Of a stretch of 64,000 nt of DNA, positions 1 through 8,592 are shown in pieces. The translations under genes were made by a program, and so were the position numbers. Source of the stretch: Gammaproteobacteria bacterium Ga0077536 (lineage in GTDB: Bacteria; Pseudomonadota; Gammaproteobacteria; Ga0077536); assembly GCA_001464935.1 (NCBI GenBank), contig LNEL01000059.1:62001-126000 (forward strand), read 5' to 3'. The number at the start of each line of letters is the position of its first letter. Within the stretch, counting starts at the first letter, position 1. Under the pieces are notes generated by a model, which saw only the letters and a list, made by a program, of their open reading frames with translations, was not told the origin of the DNA and did no database searches.

Positions 1-70
1 CTGTCGCCATCGCCCCCGACACGTCGCGGTAGATCCGCTCCGCCATCGCCACCATCTTGTGCTTGTCCAT
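1..70 (-). CDS. N-terminus of a possible SAM-dependent methyltransferase (cut by window edge)
   Basis: Only 23 codons are inside the window, read leftwards from an ATG at 68-70. The peptide begins MDKHKMVAMAERIYRDVSG. This resembles my recollection of the N-terminal helix of class I SAM-dependent methyltransferases that open with MDxxK, but no catalytic motif is visible. The start is plausible because the peptide is open to the window edge and has the G+C-rich codon use of neighbouring genes. It is separated from the ABC permease gene by a family 1 repeat. The function is a weak inference; the reading frame itself is more likely than not. Confidence 0.4.
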   Translation of the reverse strand, partial: MDKHKMVAMAERIYRDVSGAMAT

Positions 71-103
71 GACTTTGTCCTTCGTTTTTTGGCCGCTTTT
101 TTT

Positions 104-418
104 GCCACCGAGAACACCGAGAACACAGAGGAAGACGGAGTTGGACTACGCCAACGTCATGCTCGTAGCTGCGCGCTGTACGGCAACAGGACTGTCCACC
201 ACACGGTAGCTGTGAGCAGGGATCCGCCCGGACATCGACATCATCTCAGGGTAGCGACATCGATGACGTGATGCTGCCGTCCGGCACACTGTCTCCGCCT
301 GCTGCGCCCAAGCCTCGCGCATGGTCCGCGCTGGTCGGCCGCACCGAAGACTGATGCCCGTCACCCCGGCACACGCGCCCACTCTGAATGACTCGGTGTT
401 CTCGGTGTTCTCGGTGGC
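104..418. repeat. Family 1 inverted repeat, copy a
   Basis: The left arm at 104-130 is GCCACCGAGAACACCGAGAA followed by CACAGAG. The right arm at 392-418 is its near-perfect reverse complement. Each arm is a GCCAC cap followed by a 9-bp unit (CGAGAACAC/AGAGAACAC) repeated. At 315 bp this is the longest copy, with about 260 bp between arms that does not code convincingly. It ends 27 bp from the stop codon of the ABC permease. The stretch 71-445 holds nothing else I can support. Confidence 0.85.
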
Positions 419-445
419 TAATTGCAACCGTTCCGCAAGCTCCCC

Positions 446-1228
446 TCAAAAATGCGCAGCATCCCCCTGCCCCGGACGCCAGCGCAGGAGGCGGCGTTCG
501 AGGCGGGTGACGGCGGTGTCGAGCAGCAGCGCACAGATGGTCAGCACCACGATGCCGGCGAGGACTGCGTTGACGTCGAAGCTGCCTTCGGCCTGCAGGA
601 TCAGATAGCCGACGCCTTTCGCGGAGCCCAGGTATTCGCCGACCACGGCACCCACGAAGGCCATGCCGACCGCCGTGTGCAGGCTCGAGAACACCCAGCT
701 CAGCGCCGAGGGCCAGTACACGTAGCGCAGCAGTTGCCGACGTGAAGCGCCGAGCATGCGCGCGTTGTCGACGATGACGGGATTCACGTCCTTCACGCCC
801 TGGTAGACGTTGAAGAACACGATGAAGAACACGAGCGTCACGCCGAGCAGCACCTTCGACCAGATACCGAGGCCCAGCCACATCGCGAAGATCGGCGCGA
901 GCACCACGCGCGGCATCGCGTTCGCCGCCTTGATGTAGGGGTCGAGCAGCGCAGCGGCAAACGGACTCAAGCCCAGCCACAGGCCGCACAGTACGCCGAG
1001 CAGGGTGCCACCGGCGAAGGCCAGCAGGGTTTCGAGCAGCGTCACGCCGAGATGCGGGAAGATCGATCCGCTGCCGAACCAGGTGCCGAGCACCCGGGCG
1101 ACCTCGAGCGGGCGGCCAAAGAAAAATGGCGACAGCAGCCCGGCCGCCGTCAGCGCGTGCCAGGCCCCGATCAGCGCCGTGAGCAGCGCGAGCTGATAAG
1201 GCCACAGTCGGCGCGCAGCGGCGCTCAC
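446..1228 (-). CDS. ABC transporter permease, SsuC/TauC type
   Basis: Inner-membrane permease of 260 aa for a nitrate/sulfonate/taurine-type importer. It has about six hydrophobic segments and the cytoplasmic-loop signature of the family near the centre (KAANAMPRVVLAPIF, equivalent to the EAA loop that contacts the ATPase). I chose a GTG start at 1226-1228 because it overlaps the TGA stop of the upstream ATPase gene in a GTGA arrangement, which indicates translational coupling. It is the last gene of a binding protein-ATPase-permease operon. The substrate cannot be read from the sequence; organosulfur or nitrogen compounds are usual for the family. Confidence 0.88.
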   Translation of the reverse strand: MSAAARRLWPYQLALLTALIGAWHALTAAGLLSPFFFGRPLEVARVLGTWFGSGSIFPHLGVTLLETLLAFAGGTLLGVLCGLWLGLSPFAAALLDPYIKAANAMPRVVLAPIFAMWLGLGIWSKVLLGVTLVFFIVFFNVYQGVKDVNPVIVDNARMLGASRRQLLRYVYWPSALSWVFSSLHTAVGMAFVGAVVGEYLGSAKGVGYLILQAEGSFDVNAVLAGIVVLTICALLLDTAVTRLERRLLRWRPGQGDAAHF

Positions 1229-2022
1229 CCGGCTGCCGCCATCGCGCGCTGGCTCTTCTGCACTTCGACGCGCAGCGACTGCCAAAGCGCGCGCTGCAGT
1301 TCGACGAAGCGCGGACTCATGCGCGCCTCGGCGACGTCGCGCGGGCGCGGCAGATCGATGGGGTGGCTCGCGACCGGGCGGCTGCCCGGGCCGGCCGACA
1401 TCACGATCACGCGATCGCCGAGTGCGATCGCCTCGTCGAGATCGTGCGTGACGAACAGCACCGACTTGCGGTCGGCGGCCCACAGGCCGAGCAGCTCGTT
1501 TTCCATGAGGCTGCGCGTCTGCACGTCGAGCGCGGAGAAGGGTTCGTCCATCAACAGGATCTTCGGATCGAGCACCAATGTCTGCGCGAGCGCGACGCGC
1601 TTCTTCATGCCGCCGGACAGCTGGTGCGGATAGCGATCACCGGCGCCGCGCAAGCCCACGCGACCCAGCCAGTCGTCGGCCTGCGTGAGCGCCTGCGCGC
1701 GCGCTACACCGCGGAACAGGAGCCCGGCGGCGACGTTGTCGCGGGCACTGGCCCACGGCATCAGCGCATCGGTCTGAAAGAGATAGCCGGCCGCGCGATT
1801 CAGGCCCGTCAGCGGCACGCCGGCGACGCGCACTTCGCCGGCGGTCGGCTTCGCGAGGCCCGCCACGACATTCAGCAGTGTCGATTTGCCACAGCCGGTC
1901 GGGCCGACGACGCACACGAACTCGCCGGCCCCGATGTCGAGATCGACATGCTCGATCGCCGTGTAGGCGCCGCTGGTGCCGGCAAAGCGCACGCTGACGC
2001 CCCGCAGTTCGACGGCGGCCAT
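1225..2022 (-). CDS. ABC transporter ATP-binding protein, SsuB/TauB type
   Basis: Nucleotide-binding subunit of 265 aa. It has a Walker A motif (GPTGCGKST), a Q-loop (LFQTDALMPW), the ABC signature (LSGGMKKRVALAQ), Walker B followed by the catalytic Glu (ILLMDEPFSALD) and the H-loop (FVTHDLDEA). The order and spacing are typical of the nitrate/sulfonate subfamily, which energises uptake through a paired permease. The start at 2020-2022 lies 5 bp downstream of the binding-protein stop codon. The stop overlaps the permease start by 3 bp. Confidence 0.93.
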   Translation of the reverse strand: MAAVELRGVSVRFAGTSGAYTAIEHVDLDIGAGEFVCVVGPTGCGKSTLLNVVAGLAKPTAGEVRVAGVPLTGLNRAAGYLFQTDALMPWASARDNVAAGLLFRGVARAQALTQADDWLGRVGLRGAGDRYPHQLSGGMKKRVALAQTLVLDPKILLMDEPFSALDVQTRSLMENELLGLWAADRKSVLFVTHDLDEAIALGDRVIVMSAGPGSRPVASHPIDLPRPRDVAEARMSPRFVELQRALWQSLRVEVQKSQRAMAAAG

Positions 2023-2027
2023 GTCGC

Positions 2028-3056
2028 TCAGGGCGCAACCGCCTCGACGAAGGTATTCGTCGAGGCACGGGCGAAGTCGATGTCCGCGTTGCGCATGAAC
2101 GGTTCGAAGCCGCGCAGCGCCGCCAGCACGCGGCCGGCACCCGCGGCGTCGATCCGGCCATCGGGCGAGAGGATGGGCAGATTCTTGACCAGCGCGGCGC
2201 GGTAGGCGGCGCGATCGCTGCCGACGAAGGCAGGCGGCACGGCGTCGACGATCTCCTCGGGCGTCGCCTGCGCAATCCAGCGCAGCGCACGGACCAGCGC
2301 CGTGACGACGGCCTGCGTGGTGGCCGGGTGCGCGGCGAGATAGTCGGCTTTCGCATACAGGCACGACGCGTGATACGGCCCGCCGTAGACGGCGGTCGCG
2401 CCGGCCGCGGTCCGCGTGTCGAGGACGACATCGATCGCACCGGCGGCTTCGAGTTGATGAATGACCGGGTCGAGATGGACCAGGGCGTCGATCTCGCCGC
2501 GCCGCATCGCCGCGATCGCGCTCGCACCGGCGCCAACGCCGATCACGGCGACGTCATCGGCGCCGAGGCCCACGCCGCCGAGCACATGGTTGAGGAACAT
2601 GTGCGTGGACGAGCCCGGGGCGGTGACGCCGACCTTGAGCCCCTTCAGATCCGCCGCCGAGCGATAGCCCGCGCCCTTGCCGGCCGGCAGCGCGAGCACC
2701 ATGCCCGGATAGCGCGCCATCAGGGTGACGGCCTGCACGGCCTGTCCTTTCGCCTGCATGTTCAGCACGTGCTCGAAGGCGCCGGCCGCAAACGCCGCGC
2801 TGCCGCCGACGAGCGCCTGCAGCGACTTCGCGCCGCCCGGGAAATCTGCGATCTCGACGTCGAGGCCGGCGTCGCGGAAATAGCCGCGCTGGTCGGCAAT
2901 CGCGAGCGGCAGGTAGTAGAACAGGCCCTGGCCCCCGACCGCGATCACGATCTCGCGCGCTTCCGGCGCCACGTCCGCCGCGTGGCCGGGCGCGGCGACA
3001 CAGCCGAGCCACAGGCACAGCGCGGCGAACAGGGAGCGAACGGGAAGGCGGCGCAT
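2028..3056 (-). CDS. ABC transporter substrate-binding protein, NMT1/THI5-like
   Basis: Periplasmic binding protein of 342 aa with a cleavable signal peptide (about 26 residues, ending GHA-AD). The mature part starts with the beta-strand and YLPLAIADQRGYF element typical of SsuA/ThiY/NMT1-like proteins. A cluster of G, A and S residues (GSSTHMFLNHVL) fits the ligand-contact region. First gene of the three-gene importer operon. It is divergent from the luciferase-like oxidoreductase, with 119 bp between them, so the pair may share a control region. The exact ligand is unknown. Confidence 0.9.
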   Translation of the reverse strand: MRRLPVRSLFAALCLWLGCVAAPGHAADVAPEAREIVIAVGGQGLFYYLPLAIADQRGYFRDAGLDVEIADFPGGAKSLQALVGGSAAFAAGAFEHVLNMQAKGQAVQAVTLMARYPGMVLALPAGKGAGYRSAADLKGLKVGVTAPGSSTHMFLNHVLGGVGLGADDVAVIGVGAGASAIAAMRRGEIDALVHLDPVIHQLEAAGAIDVVLDTRTAAGATAVYGGPYHASCLYAKADYLAAHPATTQAVVTALVRALRWIAQATPEEIVDAVPPAFVGSDRAAYRAALVKNLPILSPDGRIDAAGAGRVLAALRGFEPFMRNADIDFARASTNTFVEAVAP

Positions 3057-3175
3057 GGCAGAGTGCTCGGCAGACGGTGCGGCGGATTATCCGGGACGGC
3101 CGAGCGTCTGTTCAACCGACACGCGCGCGGCATGCGATGATCGGCCCGACTTCACGATCAGCGGAGAGCGCGCGG

Positions 3176-4084
3176 ATGAGCATTGAATTCGGCATGTCAC
3201 TGCACAGCATCGACGACGCGGCGGGCAATGCGCGCCGCCTCGAGGACCTCGGCTACGATTACGCCGGGTGCGGCGAACACGTGAGCTTCCACGGGCCGAC
3301 GTCCAACAGTTTCATCTCGCTCGCGGCGGCCGCCGGCGCAACGCACCGAATCCGGCTGATTTCCGCCATCGTGCTGCTGCCACTCTACCCGGCAACGCTC
3401 GCCGCCAAGCTCGCCGCGACGCTCGACGTCGTGTCCGGCGGGCGCTATCACATGGGCATCGGCATCGGCGGCGAAATGCCGCGGGAGTTCGAGGCCTGCG
3501 GCGTGCCCGTCACCGAGCGCGGCGCGCGCGTCAACGAGGCCCTGCCGCTGATCCGCCGCCTGCTGGCCGGCGAAACGGTCAGCGCCGAGGGCCGCTTCAA
3601 CACCCTGCACGACGTGAGGCTGCAACCCCGCGCCGTGCAACAGCCGCTGCCGATCTGGGTGTCGGGCCGCAAGGACGCCGCGATGCGCCGCGCGGCGCGC
3701 TACGGCGATGGCTGGATGCCCTACATGTACACGCCGGACATGCTCGCGGACTCGCTGACGAAGATCCGGGCATGGAGCATCGAGGCCGGCCGGCCGGCAG
3801 CGGCCGTGAAACCCTCGCTGTTCGCCTTCATCGCCTGCCACGCCGATCGCGCCCACGCACTGGCGATGGCCACCGCCAAACTCGGCGCGCAGTACGCGCA
3901 GGACTTCTCGAAGATTGCCGACAAATACGTGATCGTCGGCACGCCCGACGATTGTCAGGCGCGGCTGCGCGAGTACCGCGATGCCGGCGCCACGACCTTC
4001 TTCCTGTCCTCGGCGTGCCCGGACGCATACGCCGACGAGAACGAGGCCCTGATCGCGCGCGAGGTGCTGCCGGCGTTGCGCTGA
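3176..4084 (+). CDS. LLM-class flavin-dependent oxidoreductase (luciferase-like)
   Basis: Protein of 302 aa in the bacterial luciferase-like TIM-barrel family, which uses reduced FMN or F420. Visible features are the N-terminal barrel strand, LDVVSGGRYHMGIGIGG (the family's SGGR.xxGxG segment), PIWVSGRKDAAMRRAARYGDGW near the middle, and a C-terminal GTPDDC helix. I chose the ATG at 3176 because it begins the conserved barrel strand and follows a purine-rich GGAGAG. Its divergent neighbour is an SsuABC/TauABC-like importer. Together these suggest oxidative breakdown of an imported compound, for example an organosulfur compound, but this is inference. Confidence 0.88.
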   Translation: MSIEFGMSLHSIDDAAGNARRLEDLGYDYAGCGEHVSFHGPTSNSFISLAAAAGATHRIRLISAIVLLPLYPATLAAKLAATLDVVSGGRYHMGIGIGGEMPREFEACGVPVTERGARVNEALPLIRRLLAGETVSAEGRFNTLHDVRLQPRAVQQPLPIWVSGRKDAAMRRAARYGDGWMPYMYTPDMLADSLTKIRAWSIEAGRPAAAVKPSLFAFIACHADRAHALAMATAKLGAQYAQDFSKIADKYVIVGTPDDCQARLREYRDAGATTFFLSSACPDAYADENEALIAREVLPALR

Positions 4085-4144
4085 GCGCTGTGGGTCTGCG
4101 GTGGGTCGACGCGCCTGAGGCTGTGGCGGGCTGTTGAGTTTTTT

Positions 4145-4270
4145 GCCACCGAGAACACCGGGAACACAGAGCAGTAATCGGTTGAGTTGGCTGACTGGCT
4201 GGCACCTGCCTTGTGCTTCGCGCCAACCGTTTTTTTGATTTTTCCCTCTTTCCTCGGTGTTCTCGGTGGC
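4145..4270. repeat. Family 1 inverted repeat, copy b
   Basis: The left arm at 4145-4171 begins GCCACCGAGAACACCGGGAA. The right arm at 4253-4270 is CTCGGTGTTCTCGGTGGC. The left arm has three unit repeats and the right arm two. The element lies 60 bp after the luciferase-like gene's stop and fills most of the 4085-4393 gap. The inner flank of the right arm is T-rich. Confidence 0.8.
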
Positions 4271-4393
4271 AAGCGGAAAATCCCGGTGTCTCCGCGCCGG
4301 AGGTGGCGAGGACGCAGGCGCCGTGCTTGCGCTGGATCAATCGGCGCTGCGTGGGGCGGCCGAGAATGATCCCGTCCGACAGGAGGATCCCCT

Positions 4394-4846
4394 ATGTCCA
4401 TGAGCCACCGTGCCCGTTCGACCCGCCTGCCGTCCACTGCGCTTGCACTGCTGCTGCAGGCCGCGGCGCTGCAGGCCACCGCCGCCGGCCTCACGCACTC
4501 CGGCGAAGACATCGTCAATACCGGCGGCCATCTTTACCAGGCCAAATGCGCCGTCTGCCACGGCGCCAGCGGCAAGGGCGATGGCCCGTATGCAAATCTG
4601 CTGACTGCGCGTCCGAGCGATCTCACCTTGATTTCGCGCCGCAACGACGGCGAGTTTCCGCTGTGGAAAATCTACGAAACGATCAGCGCCAATGAAATGG
4701 TCCCCGCGCACGGCGTCCGGGACATGCCGATCTGGGGCCAGGAGCTCGCCGACGAGGCAGCAACGCTCGGCATGAACGAGAAGTCGTACATCCGGGGTCG
4801 CATCTTTTCGATGATTGCCTACCTGCTGAGCATCCAGCAGCCGTAG
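4394..4846 (+). CDS. Small c-type cytochrome, monohaem
   Basis: Protein of 150 aa with an N-terminal export signal (hydrophobic LALLLQAAALQATAA). One haem-attachment motif, CAVCH, lies near residue 53 in the mature part. A downstream Met in MPIWGQ could be the axial ligand. The architecture fits a soluble periplasmic cytochrome c of class I. A strong AGGAGG lies about 8 bp before the ATG. The gene stands alone between repeats, so its electron donor or acceptor cannot be inferred. Confidence 0.9.
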   Translation: MSMSHRARSTRLPSTALALLLQAAALQATAAGLTHSGEDIVNTGGHLYQAKCAVCHGASGKGDGPYANLLTARPSDLTLISRRNDGEFPLWKIYETISANEMVPAHGVRDMPIWGQELADEAATLGMNEKSYIRGRIFSMIAYLLSIQQP

Positions 4847-4986
4847 CCCCGACCGACACCGACGCAGGCCGGCGCATCCAGCGGTCCCTGTCGGGCGCTC
4901 TCAGGGTGTCCGGTGGCAGCGCGGCACCCGCGTTACGCTTTCGCCCCCCCGGGCGACGAAAGGCGACACCTGGGTTCCATGAGGTC

Positions 4987-5092
4987 GGGTGGAACGTCAT
5001 CGAACCCGGTCACTGCGGCGTCTGACAGGCCGCTCCCGGGTTCCGCGCTGCGCGCTCCACCCGGGCTACACGAGCGCGCCGGACACGCACTT
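4987..5092. repeat. Family 2 (GTAGCCCGG-type) inverted repeat, copy 1
   Basis: Inverted repeat with the arm GGGTGGAAC..GAACCCGG at 4987-5009 facing CCCGGGTTC..GCTCCACCCGGGCTAC at 5035-5068. The flank GAGCGCGCCGGACACGCACTT matches, in reverse complement, the left flank of the copy at 28883-28972, so the repeated unit is longer than the hairpin. The gap 4847-5285 holds no convincing gene. A second short match (CGCCCGGGGGGGCGAAAGCG in reverse complement) precedes it. Confidence 0.75.
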
Positions 5093-5285
5093 GCACAGAG
5101 CAACCAACGGGCCACCTGTGCGTCAACGGCATGGGGAAACCGCCCGGGTCGTGCGGCCACGCCCCGATTCAGCAGGGCTTCATCTCTTGCGGCAGAGGCT
5201 ATGCGGGCGGGTCAGGAATGCGACAATACGTGGCGGCCCAGTCGGGCGCTGCCCGATCCCTCATCATCATCTGGAGTGCTGAACC

Positions 5286-5852
5286 ATGAAGTTTCTGAAC
5301 GGCCTGCTGCTGGCCTGTGTGTTCCTTGTGTCCCGGGGCGCGATGGCGGCGGGTCCGAATCCGGGTGTCGTGCTCGACACCACCAAAGGCCCCATCGAGA
5401 TCGAACTCTATGCCGACAAGGCACCGCAGTCGGTCGAGAACTTTCTCGCTTATGTGAAGGCCGGTTTTTACGACGGCACGATTTTCCACCGCGTCATCCC
5501 GGGCTTCATGATCCAGGGCGGCGGTTTCACGCCGGAGATGGAACAGAAGGACACGCGCGATCCGATCCAGAACGAAGCGGACAACGGCCTGCAGAACACG
5601 CGCGGCACGCTCGCGATGGCCCGCACCGGCGACCCGCACAGCGCGACCGCCCAGTTCTTCGTCAACGTCGCCGACAACGCCTTCCTCGATCACACCGACA
5701 AGGGTCAGGGCTGGGGCTATGCGGTGTTCGGCAAGGTCGTCAGCGGCATGGACGCGGTGGACGCCATCGTCGGCGTGCCGACGACGAACTTCGGCCCGAT
5801 GGGCGACGTGCCGGTCGACACCATTCTGATCAAGTCGGCGAAAATCAAGTAA
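5286..5852 (+). CDS. Periplasmic peptidyl-prolyl cis-trans isomerase, cyclophilin type
   Basis: Cyclophilin of 188 aa with an N-terminal signal peptide (cleavage probably after AMA). The catalytic region is recognisable: [14 protein letters not shown] (including the active-site Arg), then [20 protein letters not shown] and the C-terminal WGYAVFGKV. Length and motifs match PpiA-type periplasmic enzymes that assist folding of exported proteins. GGAG precedes the ATG by about 9 bp. A family 1 repeat follows, shared with the convergent rlmKL gene. Confidence 0.92.
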   Translation: MKFLNGLLLACVFLVSRGAMAAGPNPGVVLDTTKGPIEIELYADKAPQSVENFLAYVKAGFYDGTIFHRVIPGFMIQGGGFTPEMEQKDTRDPIQNEADNGLQNTRGTLAMARTGDPHSATAQFFVNVADNAFLDHTDKGQGWGYAVFGKVVSGMDAVDAIVGVPTTNFGPMGDVPVDTILIKSAKIK

Positions 5853-5913
5853 CGCGGACGCGGGCACTGTGCCGATATCAGGCGCGATGCCCGGATGTCG
5901 GGCTTTGAATTCT

Positions 5914-6034
5914 GCCACCGAGAACACAGAGAATATTGGAGCGGGTCCGGAGCGATCTGACGCCCTGGCGCTTCGAGAGAACAGGTTTCTTTTGTCTCCC
6001 GTTTTCCCTCGGTGTTCTCTGTGTTCTCGGTGGC
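5914..6034. repeat. Family 1 inverted repeat, copy c
   Basis: The left arm at 5914-5931 is GCCACCGAGAACACAGAG. The right arm at 6008-6034 has three units ending CTCGGTGGC. It sits between two convergent genes, 62 bp from the cyclophilin stop and 35 bp from the rlmKL stop. It is therefore the only transcript-end structure available to both. Confidence 0.82.
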
Positions 6035-6068
6035 AAAATCCAGAGCCCCCGCGGCACCCTCGCTGACG

Positions 6069-8522
6069 CTACGCTTGCACCCTGATACCGAAGCACTGGT
6101 GTATCCGCGCGTTGCGCTTGAAATCCTCGGGCAGGGTTTCGCGGCTGAGATCCGTGATCGACAGGCCGTTCAGCGCTGGCGTGTCGAGTTTGAAGCGGCG
6201 CAGGTTGGTCGAGAAAATCAGTTCGCCGCCGGGCGCGAGGCGCGCGACGCATTGTTGAATCAGCGTCACGTGATCGCGCTGCACGTCTAGCGTGTCGCTC
6301 ATGCGCTTGGAGTTCGAGAACGTCGGCGGGTCGAGGAAGATGAGTCCGTACTGGCGCGTCGGCGGCGTGGCGAGGGTCGCCATGCAGTCGGCCTGGATCA
6401 CCTGGTGCGACGGCGGTGCGTAGCCGTTCAGCGCGAGATTGCGCAGCGCCCATTGCGCATAGGTGGCCGACATGTCCACCGAGGTCGTGCTGCGCGCGCC
6501 ACCGGCCGCGGCGTACACGCTGGCCGATCCCGTGTAGGCGAACAGGTTCAGGACATCCCGATCCCGCGCGCGCTCGCGGATCAGCCCCCGCGTCAGGCGA
6601 TGGTCGAGAAACAGGCCGGTGTCCAGGTAGTCGCGCAGATTGACCAGGAAACGCAGCCCGCCTTCCTGCACTTCGAAAAAATTCTCCTCGGTCGCCAGCC
6701 GCTCGTACTGCGCCGCCCCGCGTTGCCGCTGGCGCCGCTTGAACACGATGCGCTCGATCGGCACGTCCAGCACCTCGGGCAGCACGGACAGCGCTTCGTC
6801 GAGCCGCGCACGCGCACGATCGACGTCGACGGTCGCCGGCGCCGCGTATTCCTGCACGTGCAGCCAGCGCTCGGTGCCGGCGTAGACATCGATCGCGACG
6901 GCGTACTCGGGCATGTCGGCGTCGTACAGCCGGTAGCAGTCGATGGACTCGCGTCGGCACCAGCGCGACAGCGTCTGCAGATTCTTGCGCAGACGGTTCG
7001 CGAACATCGTCGCCCCTTCGGACGGCGTCTCGCGTTTCGCCATGCGCTGCTGCGCGCGGACCAGGCGCTCGCTGCCGGGCGGCACGTCCGGGCTGAAGAA
7101 CTCCGGCGTCACACGCAAGCGCAACAGCCGGCATTCGATCGCCCCGTTGTAAATCGTGTGCGTGCGGCGGGCCTTGATGTTCAGCGCGAGACCCAGCGAC
7201 GGATCGCCGGTCAGCACGGCCGCCTCCCAGCCCGCGAAGCGGGCGCGCAGCACGCGACCGAGTTCGCGATAGAGGCCATCGAGCGCTTCGCGTTCGTCGG
7301 CGAGGGTGCCGGCATCGCGGCCCGCAGGCTCCTGGCCCGGCACCGGGGCGCGCGTCGCCCACGCCACTTCACCACTGCGGCGACCCGGCGCGCCGATCGC
7401 CGGATCGAGCATCCAGGGCTCGACCTGGCGCGAACGGCCGGCAGGCGCGGCCGGCGGCGCGTCTGGCAGCACGCGGCGATACAGGCTCGGCGCCGCGGCC
7501 ACGGGCGGTGCCACGGGGCGCACCATCGCCGGCGCGACGACCACAGGGCGCGCCTGCAGACGCTCGCCGTACGGCGGATTGCAGATCACGAGGCCCGTCT
7601 TGCCGGCGGCTGCAGTCGGCGGCTCGGCCTCAACAAGTTCGCGGCGTTCGACGTGCACGCGTCCGACGAGCCCGGCGCGGCGGATGTTCTCCCAGGCGTT
7701 CTGCACGGCCGCCGCATCGGCGTCATAACCGACGATCGTCGGGATGCGCGCGAGGCCGGCTTCCTGGCGCACGCGCGCGTCTTCGCCGATGGCCGCCCAC
7801 AGGGCAGGGTCGTGGCCCAGCCAGCGTTCGCAGCCGCAGCGCTCGCGCAGCAGCCCGGGCGCGATGTCACCGGCGATCAGCGCCGCCTCGATCGGCAGGG
7901 TGCCGGCGCCGCACATCGGGTCGACGAGCGGCGCACCGTCCGCCGCCAGCGCCGGCCAGCCGGCGCGGATCAGCAGCGCCGCGGCGAGGTTCTCCTTCAA
8001 CGGCGCCGCGCCCTGGCTCATGCGGTAGCCGCGGCGATGCAGGCTCTCGCCGGCCAGGTCGAGCGCGAGCTGGACTTGGTCGCGATCGACGTAGACGTTG
8101 ATCCGCAGATCGGGATGCGCGGTGTCGACGCCGGGCCGCCGGCCATCCGGCGTGCGCAGGCTGTCGACGATGGCGTCCTTCGTGCGCTGCGCGATGAAAT
8201 GGCTGTGCGTCATCTGCGAGCGGCTCGTCACCGCATCGACGGCGAGCGTGTCGTCGATGTTCAGGTGCGCCGCCCAGTCGATCCCGCGCACCCCGACATA
8301 CAGCGCATCGGTCTCGAGGGCCGGGAAGCGGGCGAGCACCAGCAGCACGCGATTGGCGATGCGGGACCACCAGCACGCGCGGTAGGCCACCGCCAGGTCG
8401 CCGCGAAAGGCGACGCCGCCGATGCGCTCGCGCACCTCGGACGCGCCGAACGCAGTCAGTTCGGCCAGCAACAGGTCAGCCGTGCCGCGGGGCGCGGTGG
8501 CGAAGAATTCGAAATCGGACAT
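6069..8522 (-). CDS. rlmL: Bifunctional 23S rRNA methyltransferase RlmKL
   Basis: Fused rRNA methyltransferase of 817 aa, expected to make m2G2445 (N-terminal RlmL half) and m7G2069 (C-terminal RlmK half). Order: THUMP region in the first 160 residues, RlmL motif I DPMCGAGTLP near 201, catalytic NPPYGE near 315-320, then the RlmK half with NLFAYTGSASV and FLDPPTFSNSKRM. Start chosen at 8520-8522 where the conserved FEFFATAPRG begins. It is over 100 residues longer than the E. coli enzyme as I recall it. The excess is mainly a Pro/Ala/Arg-rich segment at about 324-406, directly after NPPYGERL. The family fusion is typical of gammaproteobacteria. Confidence 0.95.
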   Translation of the reverse strand: MSDFEFFATAPRGTADLLLAELTAFGASEVRERIGGVAFRGDLAVAYRACWWSRIANRVLLVLARFPALETDALYVGVRGIDWAAHLNIDDTLAVDAVTSRSQMTHSHFIAQRTKDAIVDSLRTPDGRRPGVDTAHPDLRINVYVDRDQVQLALDLAGESLHRRGYRMSQGAAPLKENLAAALLIRAGWPALAADGAPLVDPMCGAGTLPIEAALIAGDIAPGLLRERCGCERWLGHDPALWAAIGEDARVRQEAGLARIPTIVGYDADAAAVQNAWENIRRAGLVGRVHVERRELVEAEPPTAAAGKTGLVICNPPYGERLQARPVVVAPAMVRPVAPPVAAAPSLYRRVLPDAPPAAPAGRSRQVEPWMLDPAIGAPGRRSGEVAWATRAPVPGQEPAGRDAGTLADEREALDGLYRELGRVLRARFAGWEAAVLTGDPSLGLALNIKARRTHTIYNGAIECRLLRLRVTPEFFSPDVPPGSERLVRAQQRMAKRETPSEGATMFANRLRKNLQTLSRWCRRESIDCYRLYDADMPEYAVAIDVYAGTERWLHVQEYAAPATVDVDRARARLDEALSVLPEVLDVPIERIVFKRRQRQRGAAQYERLATEENFFEVQEGGLRFLVNLRDYLDTGLFLDHRLTRGLIRERARDRDVLNLFAYTGSASVYAAAGGARSTTSVDMSATYAQWALRNLALNGYAPPSHQVIQADCMATLATPPTRQYGLIFLDPPTFSNSKRMSDTLDVQRDHVTLIQQCVARLAPGGELIFSTNLRRFKLDTPALNGLSITDLSRETLPEDFKRNARIHQCFGIRVQA

Positions 8523-8592
8523 GATTGGCTCGGACGCGGCGCGGTGCCGCTGGGACGGCGCCCAGTATCGCACAGTGGGCGGCTTGCGCGGC

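Noticed and set aside
59..427. Several short frames reading ATENTENTE or FSVFSVA peptides around the family 1 repeats (also at 5869, 13463, 15099, 22708, 46835).
   Set aside because: They are translations of the 9-bp repeat units and have no ribosome-binding sites or coding character; the repeats are non-coding.
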